Positions 13,942 to 22,508 of a stretch of DNA of 23,283 bases are shown here, piece after piece. A program made the position numbers and the translations under genes. The notes beneath the pieces were generated by a model that had not been told where the DNA came from, did not search any database, and was given only the letters and a program-made list of their open reading frames with translations. How positions within the stretch are numbered: the stretch's first letter is position 1; every line of letters begins with the position of its first letter. The stretch is from CAYURP01 sp964447175. GTDB lineage: Bacteria > Zixibacteria > MSB-5A5 > SM23-73-2. The stretch lies in contig CAYURP010000041.1 of NCBI GenBank assembly GCA_964447175.1, forward strand, positions 1 to 23,283, given 5' to 3'.

Positions 13942-15099
13942 ATGGCTAGAATTTTCAAGAGAAATAAAGTCTGGTACCTCGATTATCATTACAAAGGGAA
14001 AAGATGTCGGAAAAGAATCAGCAAATCCAAGAGGATTGCTGAGATTGCCCTGAGTGATGTTGAGGTGAGAATCGATCGGGAAGAGATCGGTCTGGCAGCT
14101 ACAAGGAACATTACATTCAAAGAGCTTGCTGATGAGTATCTCGAATACTCCCGGGTCAATAAATCTGAAAGGTCATACGAGAGAGACGTTCTGATCCTAA
14201 AGAAGCATGCTTTATCTTATTTCGGAGAAATGATAGTGAAGGAGATAACTCCGAAAATGATAGAAGCCTATATTATTGAAAGGTCGTCCGAGGTCAAAGA
14301 GTCTACTGTGAACAGAGAGCTAAACACGATTTTCAACTTATTCAATAAGGCTGTCAAATGGGGTTATAACCGGGAAAGCCCTTGTAAAGCAATAAAAAAA
14401 CTAAAAGAGAAAAGATCGGTTGTTCCGAAATTTCTCTCGTCCGAAGAGATCACCAGGATTCTTGCAGCCTCTCCAGCAAAGCTCTACGCTCTCGTGTATC
14501 TCGCTATTTATACCGGAAGTCGCCAGAGCGAGCTGTTTAATCTGGAGTGGTCTGACATTGATTTTGAGAGAAAACAGATCATTATCCAGAACAAAGAAGA
14601 CTGGCATACGAAAAGCTACAGATGCCGGGTCATTCCCATAAATGACAGAATAATTGATGTACTCATACAACAGAGAAGAGTGTCTCAAGGTGGATATGTA
14701 TTTTGTCAGGAAGACGGAGAAAAGCTCAACAAGGATAAGATAAGGAGAACATTTGAAAAAGCCATGAAAAAAGCAGGTATTTCCAGTACTGATTTCAAGA
14801 TATTAAGGCATACTTATGCATCCCATCTGGTAATGAGAGGTGTGGATATAAGAACTGTGCAGAAACTTCTTGGACACCACAGCATAAGAATGACAGAGAA
14901 ATACAGCCACTTGGCTCCCGACCACCTTCAATCAGTTGCAAATCATCTCGATTTTGAAAAAGGGACATTAACTTTTAGGCACAAAATAGGCACAAATCGA
15001 ATTTCTTTAATTCCTGAATCCCCGCAAATCCTTGATATACAAAAGCGTCCCCAACGAGATTTGAACTCGTGTCGCCGCCGTGAAAGGGCGGTGTCCTAG
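13942..15099 (+). CDS. int: Tyrosine recombinase (tRNA-Glu site-specific integrase)
   Basis: This 385-residue integrase has an N-terminal AP2/arm-binding-like segment (~1-50), a core-binding SAM-like domain (~55-140) and the catalytic domain. Visible active-site residues are R194 (GSRQSE), R289 and H290 (KILRHTYA), H312 (LGHHS) and nucleophile Y321 (EKYSH). The first position of box II is K286 rather than the usual His. The frame runs into attR: residues 369-385 (RPQRDLNSCRRRERAVS) are encoded by the tRNA-Glu sequence read antisense, and the stop is inside the tRNA gene. It catalyses integration into and excision from the tRNA-Glu 3' half. It is adjacent to the tRNA, as is usual for such islands. 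Confidence 0.95.
   Translation: MARIFKRNKVWYLDYHYKGKRCRKRISKSKRIAEIALSDVEVRIDREEIGLAATRNITFKELADEYLEYSRVNKSERSYERDVLILKKHALSYFGEMIVKEITPKMIEAYIIERSSEVKESTVNRELNTIFNLFNKAVKWGYNRESPCKAIKKLKEKRSVVPKFLSSEEITRILAASPAKLYALVYLAIYTGSRQSELFNLEWSDIDFERKQIIIQNKEDWHTKSYRCRVIPINDRIIDVLIQQRRVSQGGYVFCQEDGEKLNKDKIRRTFEKAMKKAGISSTDFKILRHTYASHLVMRGVDIRTVQKLLGHHSIRMTEKYSHLAPDHLQSVANHLDFEKGTLTFRHKIGTNRISLIPESPQILDIQKRPQRDLNSCRRRERAVS
14973..14998 (+). repeat. Candidate integrase arm-type site, right end
   Basis: TTTTA followed by two direct GGCACAAA units (14978-14985, 14989-14996), 11 bp start to start, in the same orientation and spacing as 2377-2395 at the left end. It lies in the 3' coding end of int, 50-70 bp before attR. 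Confidence 0.6.
15046..15090. repeat. attR: attR: 45-bp direct repeat within tRNA-Glu
   Basis: Identical to 2182-2226. It supplies the 3' 45 bases of the tRNA-Glu gene, so integration regenerates an intact tRNA. The unit between the two copies is 12,864 bp. Confidence 0.95.
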
Positions 15100-15120
15100 G
15101 CCGGGCTAGACGATGGGGAC
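15046..15120 (-). tRNA. tRNA-Glu (anticodon TTC)
   Basis: Read on the minus strand, it folds as a cloverleaf: acceptor GTCCCCA/TGGGGAC with discriminator G, anticodon stem CCGCC/GGCGG enclosing CTTTCAC (anticodon TTC, plus-strand bases 15082-15084), and T arm ACGAG/CTCGT with TTCAAAT. CCA is not encoded. Its 3' part is island-derived attR sequence. Confidence 0.95.
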
Positions 15121-15204
15121 GTTCATGGTTCACGGAAAACAGCTAACTGCTAACAGTTATTCTTTCCACTGTTTTCTCTGGACTGTTTACTATTAACTAA
15201 CCTG

Positions 15205-15278
15205 CGCGCCTAGAGGGATTCGAACCCCCAACCCTCTGATCCGAAGTCAGATGCTCTATCCAGTTGAGCTATAGGCGC
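15205..15278 (-). tRNA. tRNA-Arg (anticodon TCG)
   Basis: On the minus strand: acceptor GCGCCTA/TAGGCGC with discriminator G, D arm GCTC...GAGC, anticodon stem TCTGA/TCAGA with loop CTTCGGA (anticodon TCG), and T loop TTCGAAT. It is 84 bp upstream of tRNA-Glu on the same strand; the two are likely one transcript started to the right. Confidence 0.95.
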
Positions 15279-15788
15279 AATATTTTATCCTTGTCAAATA
15301 TAAAAGTGCATTTTCCCTAAGTCAACTAAAAATTGGATGTTATAAAAAACAACTCTTTTTTTAAAATGGTCTCTTTAAGAGTAAATCCTTATCTTAATCC
15401 TGGAATCAGTATCGCTTAAATACGTGTAAATATTTACATTTAGAGGCGTTATTTTTAGAAAATGTTTCCTTTGCTCTTTAGTATAACCGTGAGGGAAAAG
15501 TTTAAATAGCTTAATTTGGTAGTATTTTTTGAATGAAATTAGCTCTTTACTTCAAATGGGAGCTATTCTTCAACTTTGCCTTGGGTAAAAAATTGACTGC
15601 ACCGCTTAAAGTTCACTTTTTAGGATACTAAAAAGACCCGAAAAATCTGATAAAGGGGGGAAATTTTTATAAAAAAGTTATTTACAAATTGAGATTTTTT
15701 ATTATATTAAACAACAGGTAATCTACGATAAAAAGCTTTTTTTAATAGATAAAAAATTTTCGTTTAACCATAAGATTCGGAGGTCACT
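15279..15788. other. AT-rich divergent intergenic region
   Basis: This 510-bp stretch separates the minus-strand tRNAs from the plus-strand SBBP gene and has no convincing ORF. It must hold both promoters. The only candidate I can place is TTTACA (15681-15686), 16 bp, TATATT (15703-15708) for the SBBP gene; in such AT-rich DNA it is weak evidence. Confidence 0.4.
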
Positions 15789-17354
15789 ATGACCAGATGT
15801 CAGATTTTGAATTTGGCATTCTTGATTTATGCTTTGATATTCTGGGCTTTGCCCGTCTGGGCTGGCACGATTGCGGATGATGTTTGGGTCCAGACGTATA
15901 ATGGACCGGGGAATTCACATGATGCAGCTTGTGCCGTGGCAGTTGACGATGCGGGTAATGTATACGTTACCGGCCAGAGTGAGGGAGATGGGACCGACTG
16001 GGATTATGCTACCATTAAGTATTATCCATATGGAGATACTTCCTGGGTGAGAAGATACGATGGGCCGGCAAATGGACCGGATATAGCTCTGGCCATGGCA
16101 ATAGACGGCTCTGGCAACGTCTATGTTACAGGACACAGTAGGGGCAGCGGAGGCAATGCTGACTATCTCACCATAAAATACTATGCCAACGGGGATACTG
16201 CCTGGGTTAGAAGATACGATGGGCCCACAGGCTCAACTGATGCTGCTTATGGTATAGCAGTAGACTTTGCTGGGAATGTCTATGTTACCGGAGGTAGTCA
16301 GGGCACGGGAACCGATTATGATTATGCTACCATCAAGTATAATCCAGACGGCGACCAGGTCTGGGTAGCCGGGTATAACGGACCCGCAAACAGCAGTGAC
16401 AAAGCATATTCTGTAGCCGTGGATGATGCAGGTAACGTATATGTGAGCGGCATGAGTAATGGGATCAGCACCGGCTCCGATTATGCCACGATTAAATATG
16501 ACTCCGATGGAAATGAGTTGTGGGCTAAAAGATACGATGAACCTGAGGGCGGAGGTGATATTACCTATTCCATGATTCTTGATGATTCAGCCAATGTCTA
16601 CGTGACCGGTTCATGTTTCGACAGTGAAACCTTGACCAAATATGCATCTGTGAAATACGACTCCAGCGGCACTGAAATCTGGTCAAAAACATATAAGGGC
16701 GAACTGACTATATCCCCTGGAGGAACCGCTCTGGCCATAGCCACAGATGGTTCAGGCAATGTTTGGGTGACCGGGTGGATGCGTAACAGTGGAACGCTCT
16801 TTGACTACGCTACAGTAAAGTATGATCCTGATGGTAACCAACTCTGGGATGTTACATATCATTCCTGGGCGGATGGCTGTGATGGAACCGAAGCCATCGC
16901 TGCTGATAACAATGGCAATGCGTATGTAACGGGATGGAGTGATGATGTCGGTTTGATAGCTGATGATTACGCTACTGTAAAGTATGATGCCGAAGGTAAC
17001 CAGGAATGGGTGGCCAGATATAATGGGCAGGCTAACTCACAGGATGCTGGCCTGGCTATAACAACAGATGACTCCGGCAATGTCTATGTTACTGGAAAAG
17101 CTACTGGCACTACATCAGGATTTGATTATGTTACCATCAAATATGTTCAGATTGAGGGCACAAGAGGAGACGCTAACGGAGACGAGGAGGTAACCATAGC
17201 AGATGCGGTGTTTCTGATTAATTACTTATTTAAGAATGGTCCTGCCCCTGATCCGATTCAGGCTGGAGATGCCAACAGCGATGATAAAATTGATATTGTT
17301 GATGTGGTATATCTGGTAAATTATCTTTTTAAAAATGGTCCCCCACCCTGTTGA
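15789..17354 (+). CDS. Secreted SBBP-repeat beta-propeller protein with dockerin-like C-terminus
   Basis: This 521-residue protein has a signal peptide (hydrophobic ~8-22, ending PVWAG). It then has eight ~50-residue SBBP repeats, each with a GNVYVTG-type strand (variants GNVWVTG, GNAYVTG) and a YATIKY-type strand, predicted to close into a beta-propeller. The C-terminus (~461-521) holds two EF-hand-like dockerin type I repeats, GDANGDEEVTIAD and GDANSDDKIDIVD, each followed by (L/V)xNYLFKNGP, ending in a Cys. Such tails are common on exported proteins of uncultured FCB-type bacteria, where they may mediate calcium-dependent attachment. GGAGGT lies 5 nt before the ATG. Substrate is not evident. 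A cohesin-like secreted protein is encoded 3 kb away. Confidence 0.85.
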   Translation: MTRCQILNLAFLIYALIFWALPVWAGTIADDVWVQTYNGPGNSHDAACAVAVDDAGNVYVTGQSEGDGTDWDYATIKYYPYGDTSWVRRYDGPANGPDIALAMAIDGSGNVYVTGHSRGSGGNADYLTIKYYANGDTAWVRRYDGPTGSTDAAYGIAVDFAGNVYVTGGSQGTGTDYDYATIKYNPDGDQVWVAGYNGPANSSDKAYSVAVDDAGNVYVSGMSNGISTGSDYATIKYDSDGNELWAKRYDEPEGGGDITYSMILDDSANVYVTGSCFDSETLTKYASVKYDSSGTEIWSKTYKGELTISPGGTALAIATDGSGNVWVTGWMRNSGTLFDYATVKYDPDGNQLWDVTYHSWADGCDGTEAIAADNNGNAYVTGWSDDVGLIADDYATVKYDAEGNQEWVARYNGQANSQDAGLAITTDDSGNVYVTGKATGTTSGFDYVTIKYVQIEGTRGDANGDEEVTIADAVFLINYLFKNGPAPDPIQAGDANSDDKIDIVDVVYLVNYLFKNGPPPC

Positions 17355-17538
17355 TAAAAAGAGTGATCCTCAATGTGGATTTTTGTAAAATAATAGAATT
17401 TAACTAAACCAAACTATAGAATCTGTCTTTAATTCCATAGAGGGAGATAGGACTACCCACTTCACTATTTTCCATAAGTCATTTATTTTCAATAAAATAA
17501 AGGAGGGGATATTTTTTGCTAAAATCTTAAAATTTCCC

Positions 17539-17567
17539 TTGACAACTGAACAAATGTGCAGTATATT
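17539..17567 (+). promoter_or_regulatory. Sigma-70-type promoter for the helicase gene
   Basis: TTGACA (17539-17544), a 17-bp spacer and TATATT (17562-17567) make a near-consensus promoter, giving a leader of about 50 nt before the start at 17628. Confidence 0.7.
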
Positions 17568-17627
17568 ACGATAGAGAAAATAAGGCTTATAATTCTTTTT
17601 GAACCTTTAATGAAAGGAGGGGTTTAA

Positions 17628-20267
17628 ATGAGAATATCTAATCTGGTTAAATATGGTATTCCACCCTTGGTAGTGAAATCCTGGGAGAAAAATCAGGGGG
17701 AACTGCTTTTGCCTCTTCAGATCCAGGCACTTAAAGATTATAAGATCCTGGAAGGGAAAAGTCTGGTGATTTGCGCTCCCACCTCATCGGGCAAGACCTT
17801 CTGCGGAGAATTAGCAGCTGTGGTCAATCTTTTTCACCGCAAAAAGGTGATCTATCTGGTGCCATTGAAATCCATTGCCGAGGAGAAGTTTTCAGATTTC
17901 AGTCGGAAATATTCGAATCTGGGAATTAAGGTTATCATCTCCACCCGAGATAGAAAGGAATTTGATTCTAATCTGGAGAAAGGCGATTTTGATCTGGCCA
18001 TTGTTATCTATGAAAAATTCAACCAGCTTTTGATTAAAAATTTGGACATTCTCTGTATGGTTAGTCTGATCGTTGTGGATGAACTTCAGATGATCGGTGA
18101 TTTATCTCGTGGGGCCAGCCTGGAATTGGCTTTAACCAAGATTCTTTGCTCTAAATACCATCCCCAGATCTTAGGGCTCTCTGCTGTTTTAAAGGATGCA
18201 GAATTTTTGTCCTCTTGGCTGGATGCGGAATTGCTAATCGAGAAGTCTAGGCCAGTTGAGCTTTTGCAAGGAATATTGCTTGAGGGAAGATTTGTTTACC
18301 GCAAATACAATTCTCAAGAGGAGGGGGAGGAAAACTTAGTAGATTTGACCTCTGAACAACCTCAGGAGGTTCTGTTCTCCAATCTGGAGAAGTTAATTCA
18401 AAAGGGGGAACAGGTATTGGTTTTTTTAAAGAGTAAATTAGAATCTGAAACATGCGCCCAGATATTTGCTGAAAGTGCAAAACTTCCTCCCGCTACTTCC
18501 GCTATGGAGGAATTGAATGAACTGGAGCCCACCACCTTGATGGAGAAGTTGATCCTCTGTTTGAATTCAGGAGTGGCTTTTCATAATGCTGATTTATCGC
18601 TGGACGAGAGAAGGTTAATCGAGGATTTCTACCTGAGAGGTGAGATCCGAGTGATTTTTTCCACAACCACTTTGGCCATGGGTGTAAATCTACCTGCCAA
18701 AACCGTTTTTATTGAGGCTCAGAAATATATGGTGGGCGAATATTCGAATAAAGGGGTGCTTACTCCTATTTCCTGGGCAGAATATGAGAATATGTCAGGT
18801 AGAGCGGGGAGGTATAAGCTGGAAAAGGATTTCGGAAGATCTATTATCCTGGCTTACGATCAATTCCATTTCGATTCCCTGTGGGAGGAATATGTGGAGG
18901 GTAAAGAGGAAAAACTCCTGCCAGCATTAGCTCAGATTGAAATGGACTACTTAATCCTTGACTTTATCGCCTCTGGTTCAGCTAAAAGTTTAACTGAGCT
19001 TGAGAATCTAATTCCCTCTACTTTAAGCCATAGACTTGATTTTAGATTTCAAAAGTCAATAGGGGAAAGGGTTGAAAGACTGGTTGATCTTAAGATCCTC
19101 TTTAAAGAAGGAAAAGATTTGCTCGTTTCAACTGAATTAGGTAAGACTATAGCTATCAAGGGGATCTCCATCCTGACTGCTCTGGATATTATAAACAAAT
19201 TGAATGGAGAAAAGGATTTGGACCAACTCTCCTGGTTTTTTGATCTGCTTGACACAGCTGATGGTAAAGACATCTATGTAAATCTCTCTTTCGCAGAAAT
19301 CCAAAACAAAGTTTATGAGAGGGAGCTAAGAAGAAGAGTACAACAAAAAAGCATCTCCAATCAAAAAGTAAAAGCTTTACTCGGAAACGGATTAAGTTTT
19401 ACATATATGCAGCAGAGGAAGGTTAAGCTCTGTTTACTCTTTTCCGATTGGATTTCCTCTATGACCACTTTGGAACTGGAGCAAAGATACAATTTGAGAT
19501 CAGGATATATTAACCAGGCTGCCCAGCAGATGAGCTGGCTTCTGGATAGCGCTTTGGGCTTAGCCCGAGTATTGAATAAAGATCAGAATCTGATCCATTT
19601 TTTAAAAAGACTCTGTTTAGAAGTTCAATTTGGCGTTGGTGGAGACGGTTTAAGCCTTGCTCAATTAAGGCTTCGAGGTTTGGGAAGGGATTTCATCTGG
19701 AAGCTTGTGAAAGCAGGCCTTTTTTCCCCTGAAAAGATTAAGAGCACAAAGATGAATGATTTAGAAAAGTTAATCCCTGAATCCCACGCTAAGAGGCTAA
19801 AAGATGCTCTTGATAAACGTAAAGGTGGAAAAGGGAAAAGTTTTTTCCAGTTTAATAAAAGAGCTTTCCCCCAAATACTATTTGAGGGAACGCCTGTCAG
19901 GGATAGATTTCTAATTTTATTGGATGGTCAAAGGATTACCCTTTCAGCCAAAAGCTTCGGTTATCTTGTGAAATTAGCCTGGGCGACATTTGCAAAAGAA
20001 GGAGGGTGGTTGCATAAACTGGATCTGGAGTCCGGGGATAACCAGGCTAAATATATTTATAGGCTGAAACGGGAACTGAGTCCATTTCTCAATAAAGAGA
20101 AGATCCTAATCCAGAATAACAGATTGGGCTTCTACAGATTGAATATCCCCAAGGGGAAAATAGAGTTTAATTTCAAGAATCTTAATCAGCATCCGGATGC
20201 GGATCTAAGAAATATCTTGAGTTTTTTTGAAAAAGATAAGAAAGTAATAGCGGAATGCGGTACATAA
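17628..20267 (+). CDS. Superfamily 2 Hel308/Ski2-like DEAD/DEAH helicase with C-terminal winged helix
   Basis: This 879-residue helicase shows a Q-motif-like LPLQ (Q33), motif I APTSSGKT at 50-57, motif II DELQ at 151-154, motif III-like LSAV, a TTTLAMGVNLPA motif IV/V region, and motif VI SGRAGRY from 390. The Ski2-type winged helix and ratchet follow, then a helix-hairpin-helix with RLRGLGRDFIWKLVKAG, as in Hel308/PolQ helicases of replication-fork and repair metabolism. The last ~100 residues (about 760-865) add a domain with the strand-helix-helix-hairpin pattern of an OmpR-like winged helix (LDGQRITLSAKSFGYLVKLAW), which is unusual. AAAGGAGG precedes the ATG and a good promoter lies upstream; it is probably monocistronic. 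DNA rather than RNA as substrate is inferred from the Hel308-like C-terminal part. Confidence 0.85.
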   Translation: MRISNLVKYGIPPLVVKSWEKNQGELLLPLQIQALKDYKILEGKSLVICAPTSSGKTFCGELAAVVNLFHRKKVIYLVPLKSIAEEKFSDFSRKYSNLGIKVIISTRDRKEFDSNLEKGDFDLAIVIYEKFNQLLIKNLDILCMVSLIVVDELQMIGDLSRGASLELALTKILCSKYHPQILGLSAVLKDAEFLSSWLDAELLIEKSRPVELLQGILLEGRFVYRKYNSQEEGEENLVDLTSEQPQEVLFSNLEKLIQKGEQVLVFLKSKLESETCAQIFAESAKLPPATSAMEELNELEPTTLMEKLILCLNSGVAFHNADLSLDERRLIEDFYLRGEIRVIFSTTTLAMGVNLPAKTVFIEAQKYMVGEYSNKGVLTPISWAEYENMSGRAGRYKLEKDFGRSIILAYDQFHFDSLWEEYVEGKEEKLLPALAQIEMDYLILDFIASGSAKSLTELENLIPSTLSHRLDFRFQKSIGERVERLVDLKILFKEGKDLLVSTELGKTIAIKGISILTALDIINKLNGEKDLDQLSWFFDLLDTADGKDIYVNLSFAEIQNKVYERELRRRVQQKSISNQKVKALLGNGLSFTYMQQRKVKLCLLFSDWISSMTTLELEQRYNLRSGYINQAAQQMSWLLDSALGLARVLNKDQNLIHFLKRLCLEVQFGVGGDGLSLAQLRLRGLGRDFIWKLVKAGLFSPEKIKSTKMNDLEKLIPESHAKRLKDALDKRKGGKGKSFFQFNKRAFPQILFEGTPVRDRFLILLDGQRITLSAKSFGYLVKLAWATFAKEGGWLHKLDLESGDNQAKYIYRLKRELSPFLNKEKILIQNNRLGFYRLNIPKGKIEFNFKNLNQHPDADLRNILSFFEKDKKVIAECGT

Positions 20268-20382
20268 CAGGAGAGACGGGCATAACACGTTATAGCGTAT
20301 TGGGTATCGCAGGTCATTCTGGTCTTTGCTTTGTGACAATAGATGCAACTTATTCCATTGTTTCTGATTTCAGAAAAAAATA

Positions 20383-20419
20383 TTAAAAAAAATCCCCCGA
20401 GCATTTAGTTCAGGGGATT
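20383..20419 (-). terminator. Rho-independent terminator of the cohesin-like gene
   Basis: On the minus strand AATCCCC (20419-20413) pairs with GGGGATT (20397-20391) around a 15-nt loop and runs into a T-rich tract. It begins 22 bp after the stop of the 20441-21031 gene. Confidence 0.8.
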
Positions 20420-20440
20420 AAAATTCTAAATTTTTGTTTA

Positions 20441-21031
20441 TTACTTGGCTGTTTTAAACTTGATTTGTCCCATTTTATTATCCCAGAGGGGAACAATGTC
20501 TTTTATGGTCTCAGTCACCAGCTTCAGGCTATTGGAGGGTTTAATAAAGGTGGTATCAATGCTTACTCCACCCATCTTGGCATCCTTTTTCAAGGTGAAA
20601 TACACGTATGCTACGTTACCCTGTCCCGGGTTCAAAGCAGGGGTTTTGCCTGAAAGGTCTGCGATAAGGCCAATGAGGACAGTCTGATTCACAGTATCAA
20701 TTAAAGCTGATTTCAGCTGAAAATAATCCACTCTGGTTTTGGTGAAGCTCACCGAATCGCAATAGATGGGAGTTTTGCCATCGCCGAATCTCAAGGGTAT
20801 GGTCATGGCGGCTAACTTCTCATCGTTGAAAAGGGTAACTGTGGCCATAGCTTTGTGATCCTTTTTGTCCTGTTCAACGGTTATCCGACAGGTATCCGGC
20901 TTACCAAAATTATCCTCATAGGGAAGTTTAACCTTTGATTGCTCATCCTTTGCAGCCTTTGCAGCAAAAGCCACGGAAGATGTTAACACAAAACAGAACA
21001 GGATAAAGAAAATGAATAAATTGCGCTTCAT
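20441..21031 (-). CDS. Secreted cohesin-like domain protein
   Basis: This 196-residue protein has a clear signal peptide (MKRN, then a hydrophobic run to ~22, cleavage near VAFA-AK). The mature part is a single beta-rich domain with features of cohesins: VTLFNDEKLAAMTIPLRF (the 'modest, self-restrained strand' region), DSVSFTKTR, LIGLIADLSG, and an NPGQGNVAYVYFTLK strand. Cohesins bind dockerins, and a dockerin-like tail occurs on the protein at 15789, so a pairing is possible but not shown. AAGGAGG precedes the ATG and a terminator follows the stop, so it is its own unit or the end of a thiC transcript 172 bp upstream. Other immunoglobulin-like carrier domains remain possible. Confidence 0.6.
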   Translation of the reverse strand: MKRNLFIFFILFCFVLTSSVAFAAKAAKDEQSKVKLPYEDNFGKPDTCRITVEQDKKDHKAMATVTLFNDEKLAAMTIPLRFGDGKTPIYCDSVSFTKTRVDYFQLKSALIDTVNQTVLIGLIADLSGKTPALNPGQGNVAYVYFTLKKDAKMGGVSIDTTFIKPSNSLKLVTETIKDIVPLWDNKMGQIKFKTAK

Positions 21032-21203
21032 CTTTTTTCCTCCTTAATGATGTTAATTTTCATCAAGTTAGCAATAGCTCATAAAATTAAGCTCTATCTT
21101 TAAACCTTCACCTCCTTTTTTTGTTTTAAGATTTTCAGATATTTATTCGACATTTTACAGGTTTCCTTAACAGGTTTTGTGGGATAAAGTTCTTCTTAAG
21201 GTT

Positions 21204-22493
21204 TTATATAGTTTCTCTCATAGCACAATATTCCCCACACATTCCACACTTTTTGTAGTCTCCGTTAACTTTCCCTCTTTTTTCCCTTGCTTTTTCCGGG
21301 TCCAAACTCAAAGAAATCACTTTGTCCCAGTTAAAAACCTTGCGAGCTCTGGAGATCTCCTCATCCAGTTTTTCCGCTTTATATACACCTTTAGCTAAAT
21401 CAGCGGCATGAGCAGCTATTCTGGAGGCGATTACTCCGTCCCTGACATCCTGGAGATCAGGCAGGGTCAGATGTTCGGAGGGGGTAACATAGCAGAGGAA
21501 ATCTGCGCCCGCTGCCCCGGCTATTGCCCCTCCTATGGCTGATACGATATGGTCATATCCTGGAGCACAATCTATGACCAGAGGACCCAGAACATAAAAG
21601 GGGGCTTCATCACAAAGCTTTTTCTCCAACAGGACATTAGCCTCCACCTCATGGATGGGAATATGGCCTGGCCCTTCCACCATGGCCTGTACACCTTTTC
21701 CCCTTGCCCTTTGAACCAGCTCTCCCAAAACCAGAAGCTCCTCCACCTGGGTTCTGTCAGTGGAATCCGAGACAGAGCCGGGTCTTAATCCATCTCCCAG
21801 ACTTAAAGTCACATTATACTCTTTAGCCATATCCAAAAGTTTATCATACTCTTCATACAATGGATTTTCTTTTTTATTATGCTTCATCCAGCGGTATAAA
21901 AAGGAGCCGCCCCGGCTCACAATTCCGGTTAATCTTTTCTTCCCTTCTATGACCGGCAGAGCTCTTAAGGTCAAACCGCAATGGACGGTGATGAAATCCA
22001 CTCCGCTTTCAATATGGTCTTGGATTACATCGAAAAGCTCATCTGGAGTCATCTCCTCTAAGGATTTTCCCCTTTTTGCCAGATTGCAAACCGCTTCATA
22101 GATGGGAACGGTTCCCAGAGGAATAGATGTTTTCTTTAGCATCTGAAGTCTTAAACTCCTGATATCTCCCCCGGTAGAGAGGTCCATAACCGCATCTGCT
22201 CCATGTTTTATGGCTATCTCAAGTTTTTTCAGCTCCATTTTGAAATCGACAAAATCAGGTGAGGTTCCCAGATTGGCATTTATCTTGGTACGGAGCCCTT
22301 TTCCCACAGCAATTGGTCTTATGTGGGGGTGAGCCTTGTTTTTCAGAATGACTATCCTACCCTTGTCTATTTCCTCTTTCAGAAGCTCCAATGAGATGTT
22401 CTCATCCCGGGCAACTTTTCTCAGATCCTGATCCATTGAATTGAATTTACTTTTTTTATTGATTTTTGATAATTTATCTACAGCCTGTGACAT
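21204..22493 (-). CDS. thiC: Phosphomethylpyrimidine synthase (short form)
   Basis: This 429-residue protein matches ThiC, the radical-SAM enzyme that turns aminoimidazole ribotide into HMP phosphate for thiamine. Landmarks are GADAVMDLSTGGD, GTVPIYEAV, DFITVHCG, SRGGSF, LSLGDGLRPG, MVEGPGHIP and GPLVIDCAPGYDHI, and a C-terminal cluster-binding CGMCGEYC. The cluster spacing is CX2CX3C, rather than the CX2CX4C of the long proteobacterial/plant enzymes. The length is that of the short forms found in clostridia, deltaproteobacteria and archaea, a group that also includes the paralogous hydroxybenzimidazole synthase (BzaF), which cannot be fully excluded. AAAGGA lies upstream of the ATG. No TPP riboswitch was seen. 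Confidence 0.93.
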   Translation of the reverse strand: MSQAVDKLSKINKKSKFNSMDQDLRKVARDENISLELLKEEIDKGRIVILKNKAHPHIRPIAVGKGLRTKINANLGTSPDFVDFKMELKKLEIAIKHGADAVMDLSTGGDIRSLRLQMLKKTSIPLGTVPIYEAVCNLAKRGKSLEEMTPDELFDVIQDHIESGVDFITVHCGLTLRALPVIEGKKRLTGIVSRGGSFLYRWMKHNKKENPLYEEYDKLLDMAKEYNVTLSLGDGLRPGSVSDSTDRTQVEELLVLGELVQRARGKGVQAMVEGPGHIPIHEVEANVLLEKKLCDEAPFYVLGPLVIDCAPGYDHIVSAIGGAIAGAAGADFLCYVTPSEHLTLPDLQDVRDGVIASRIAAHAADLAKGVYKAEKLDEEISRARKVFNWDKVISLSLDPEKAREKRGKVNGDYKKCGMCGEYCAMRETI

Positions 22494-22508
22494 ATGATTA
22501 ATCCTTTT

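Noticed and set aside
21105..21120. Strong Shine-Dalgarno-like AAAGGAGGTGA on the minus strand between thiC and the cohesin-like gene
   Set aside because: No start codon at suitable spacing opens a frame; the GTG inside it stops after three codons.
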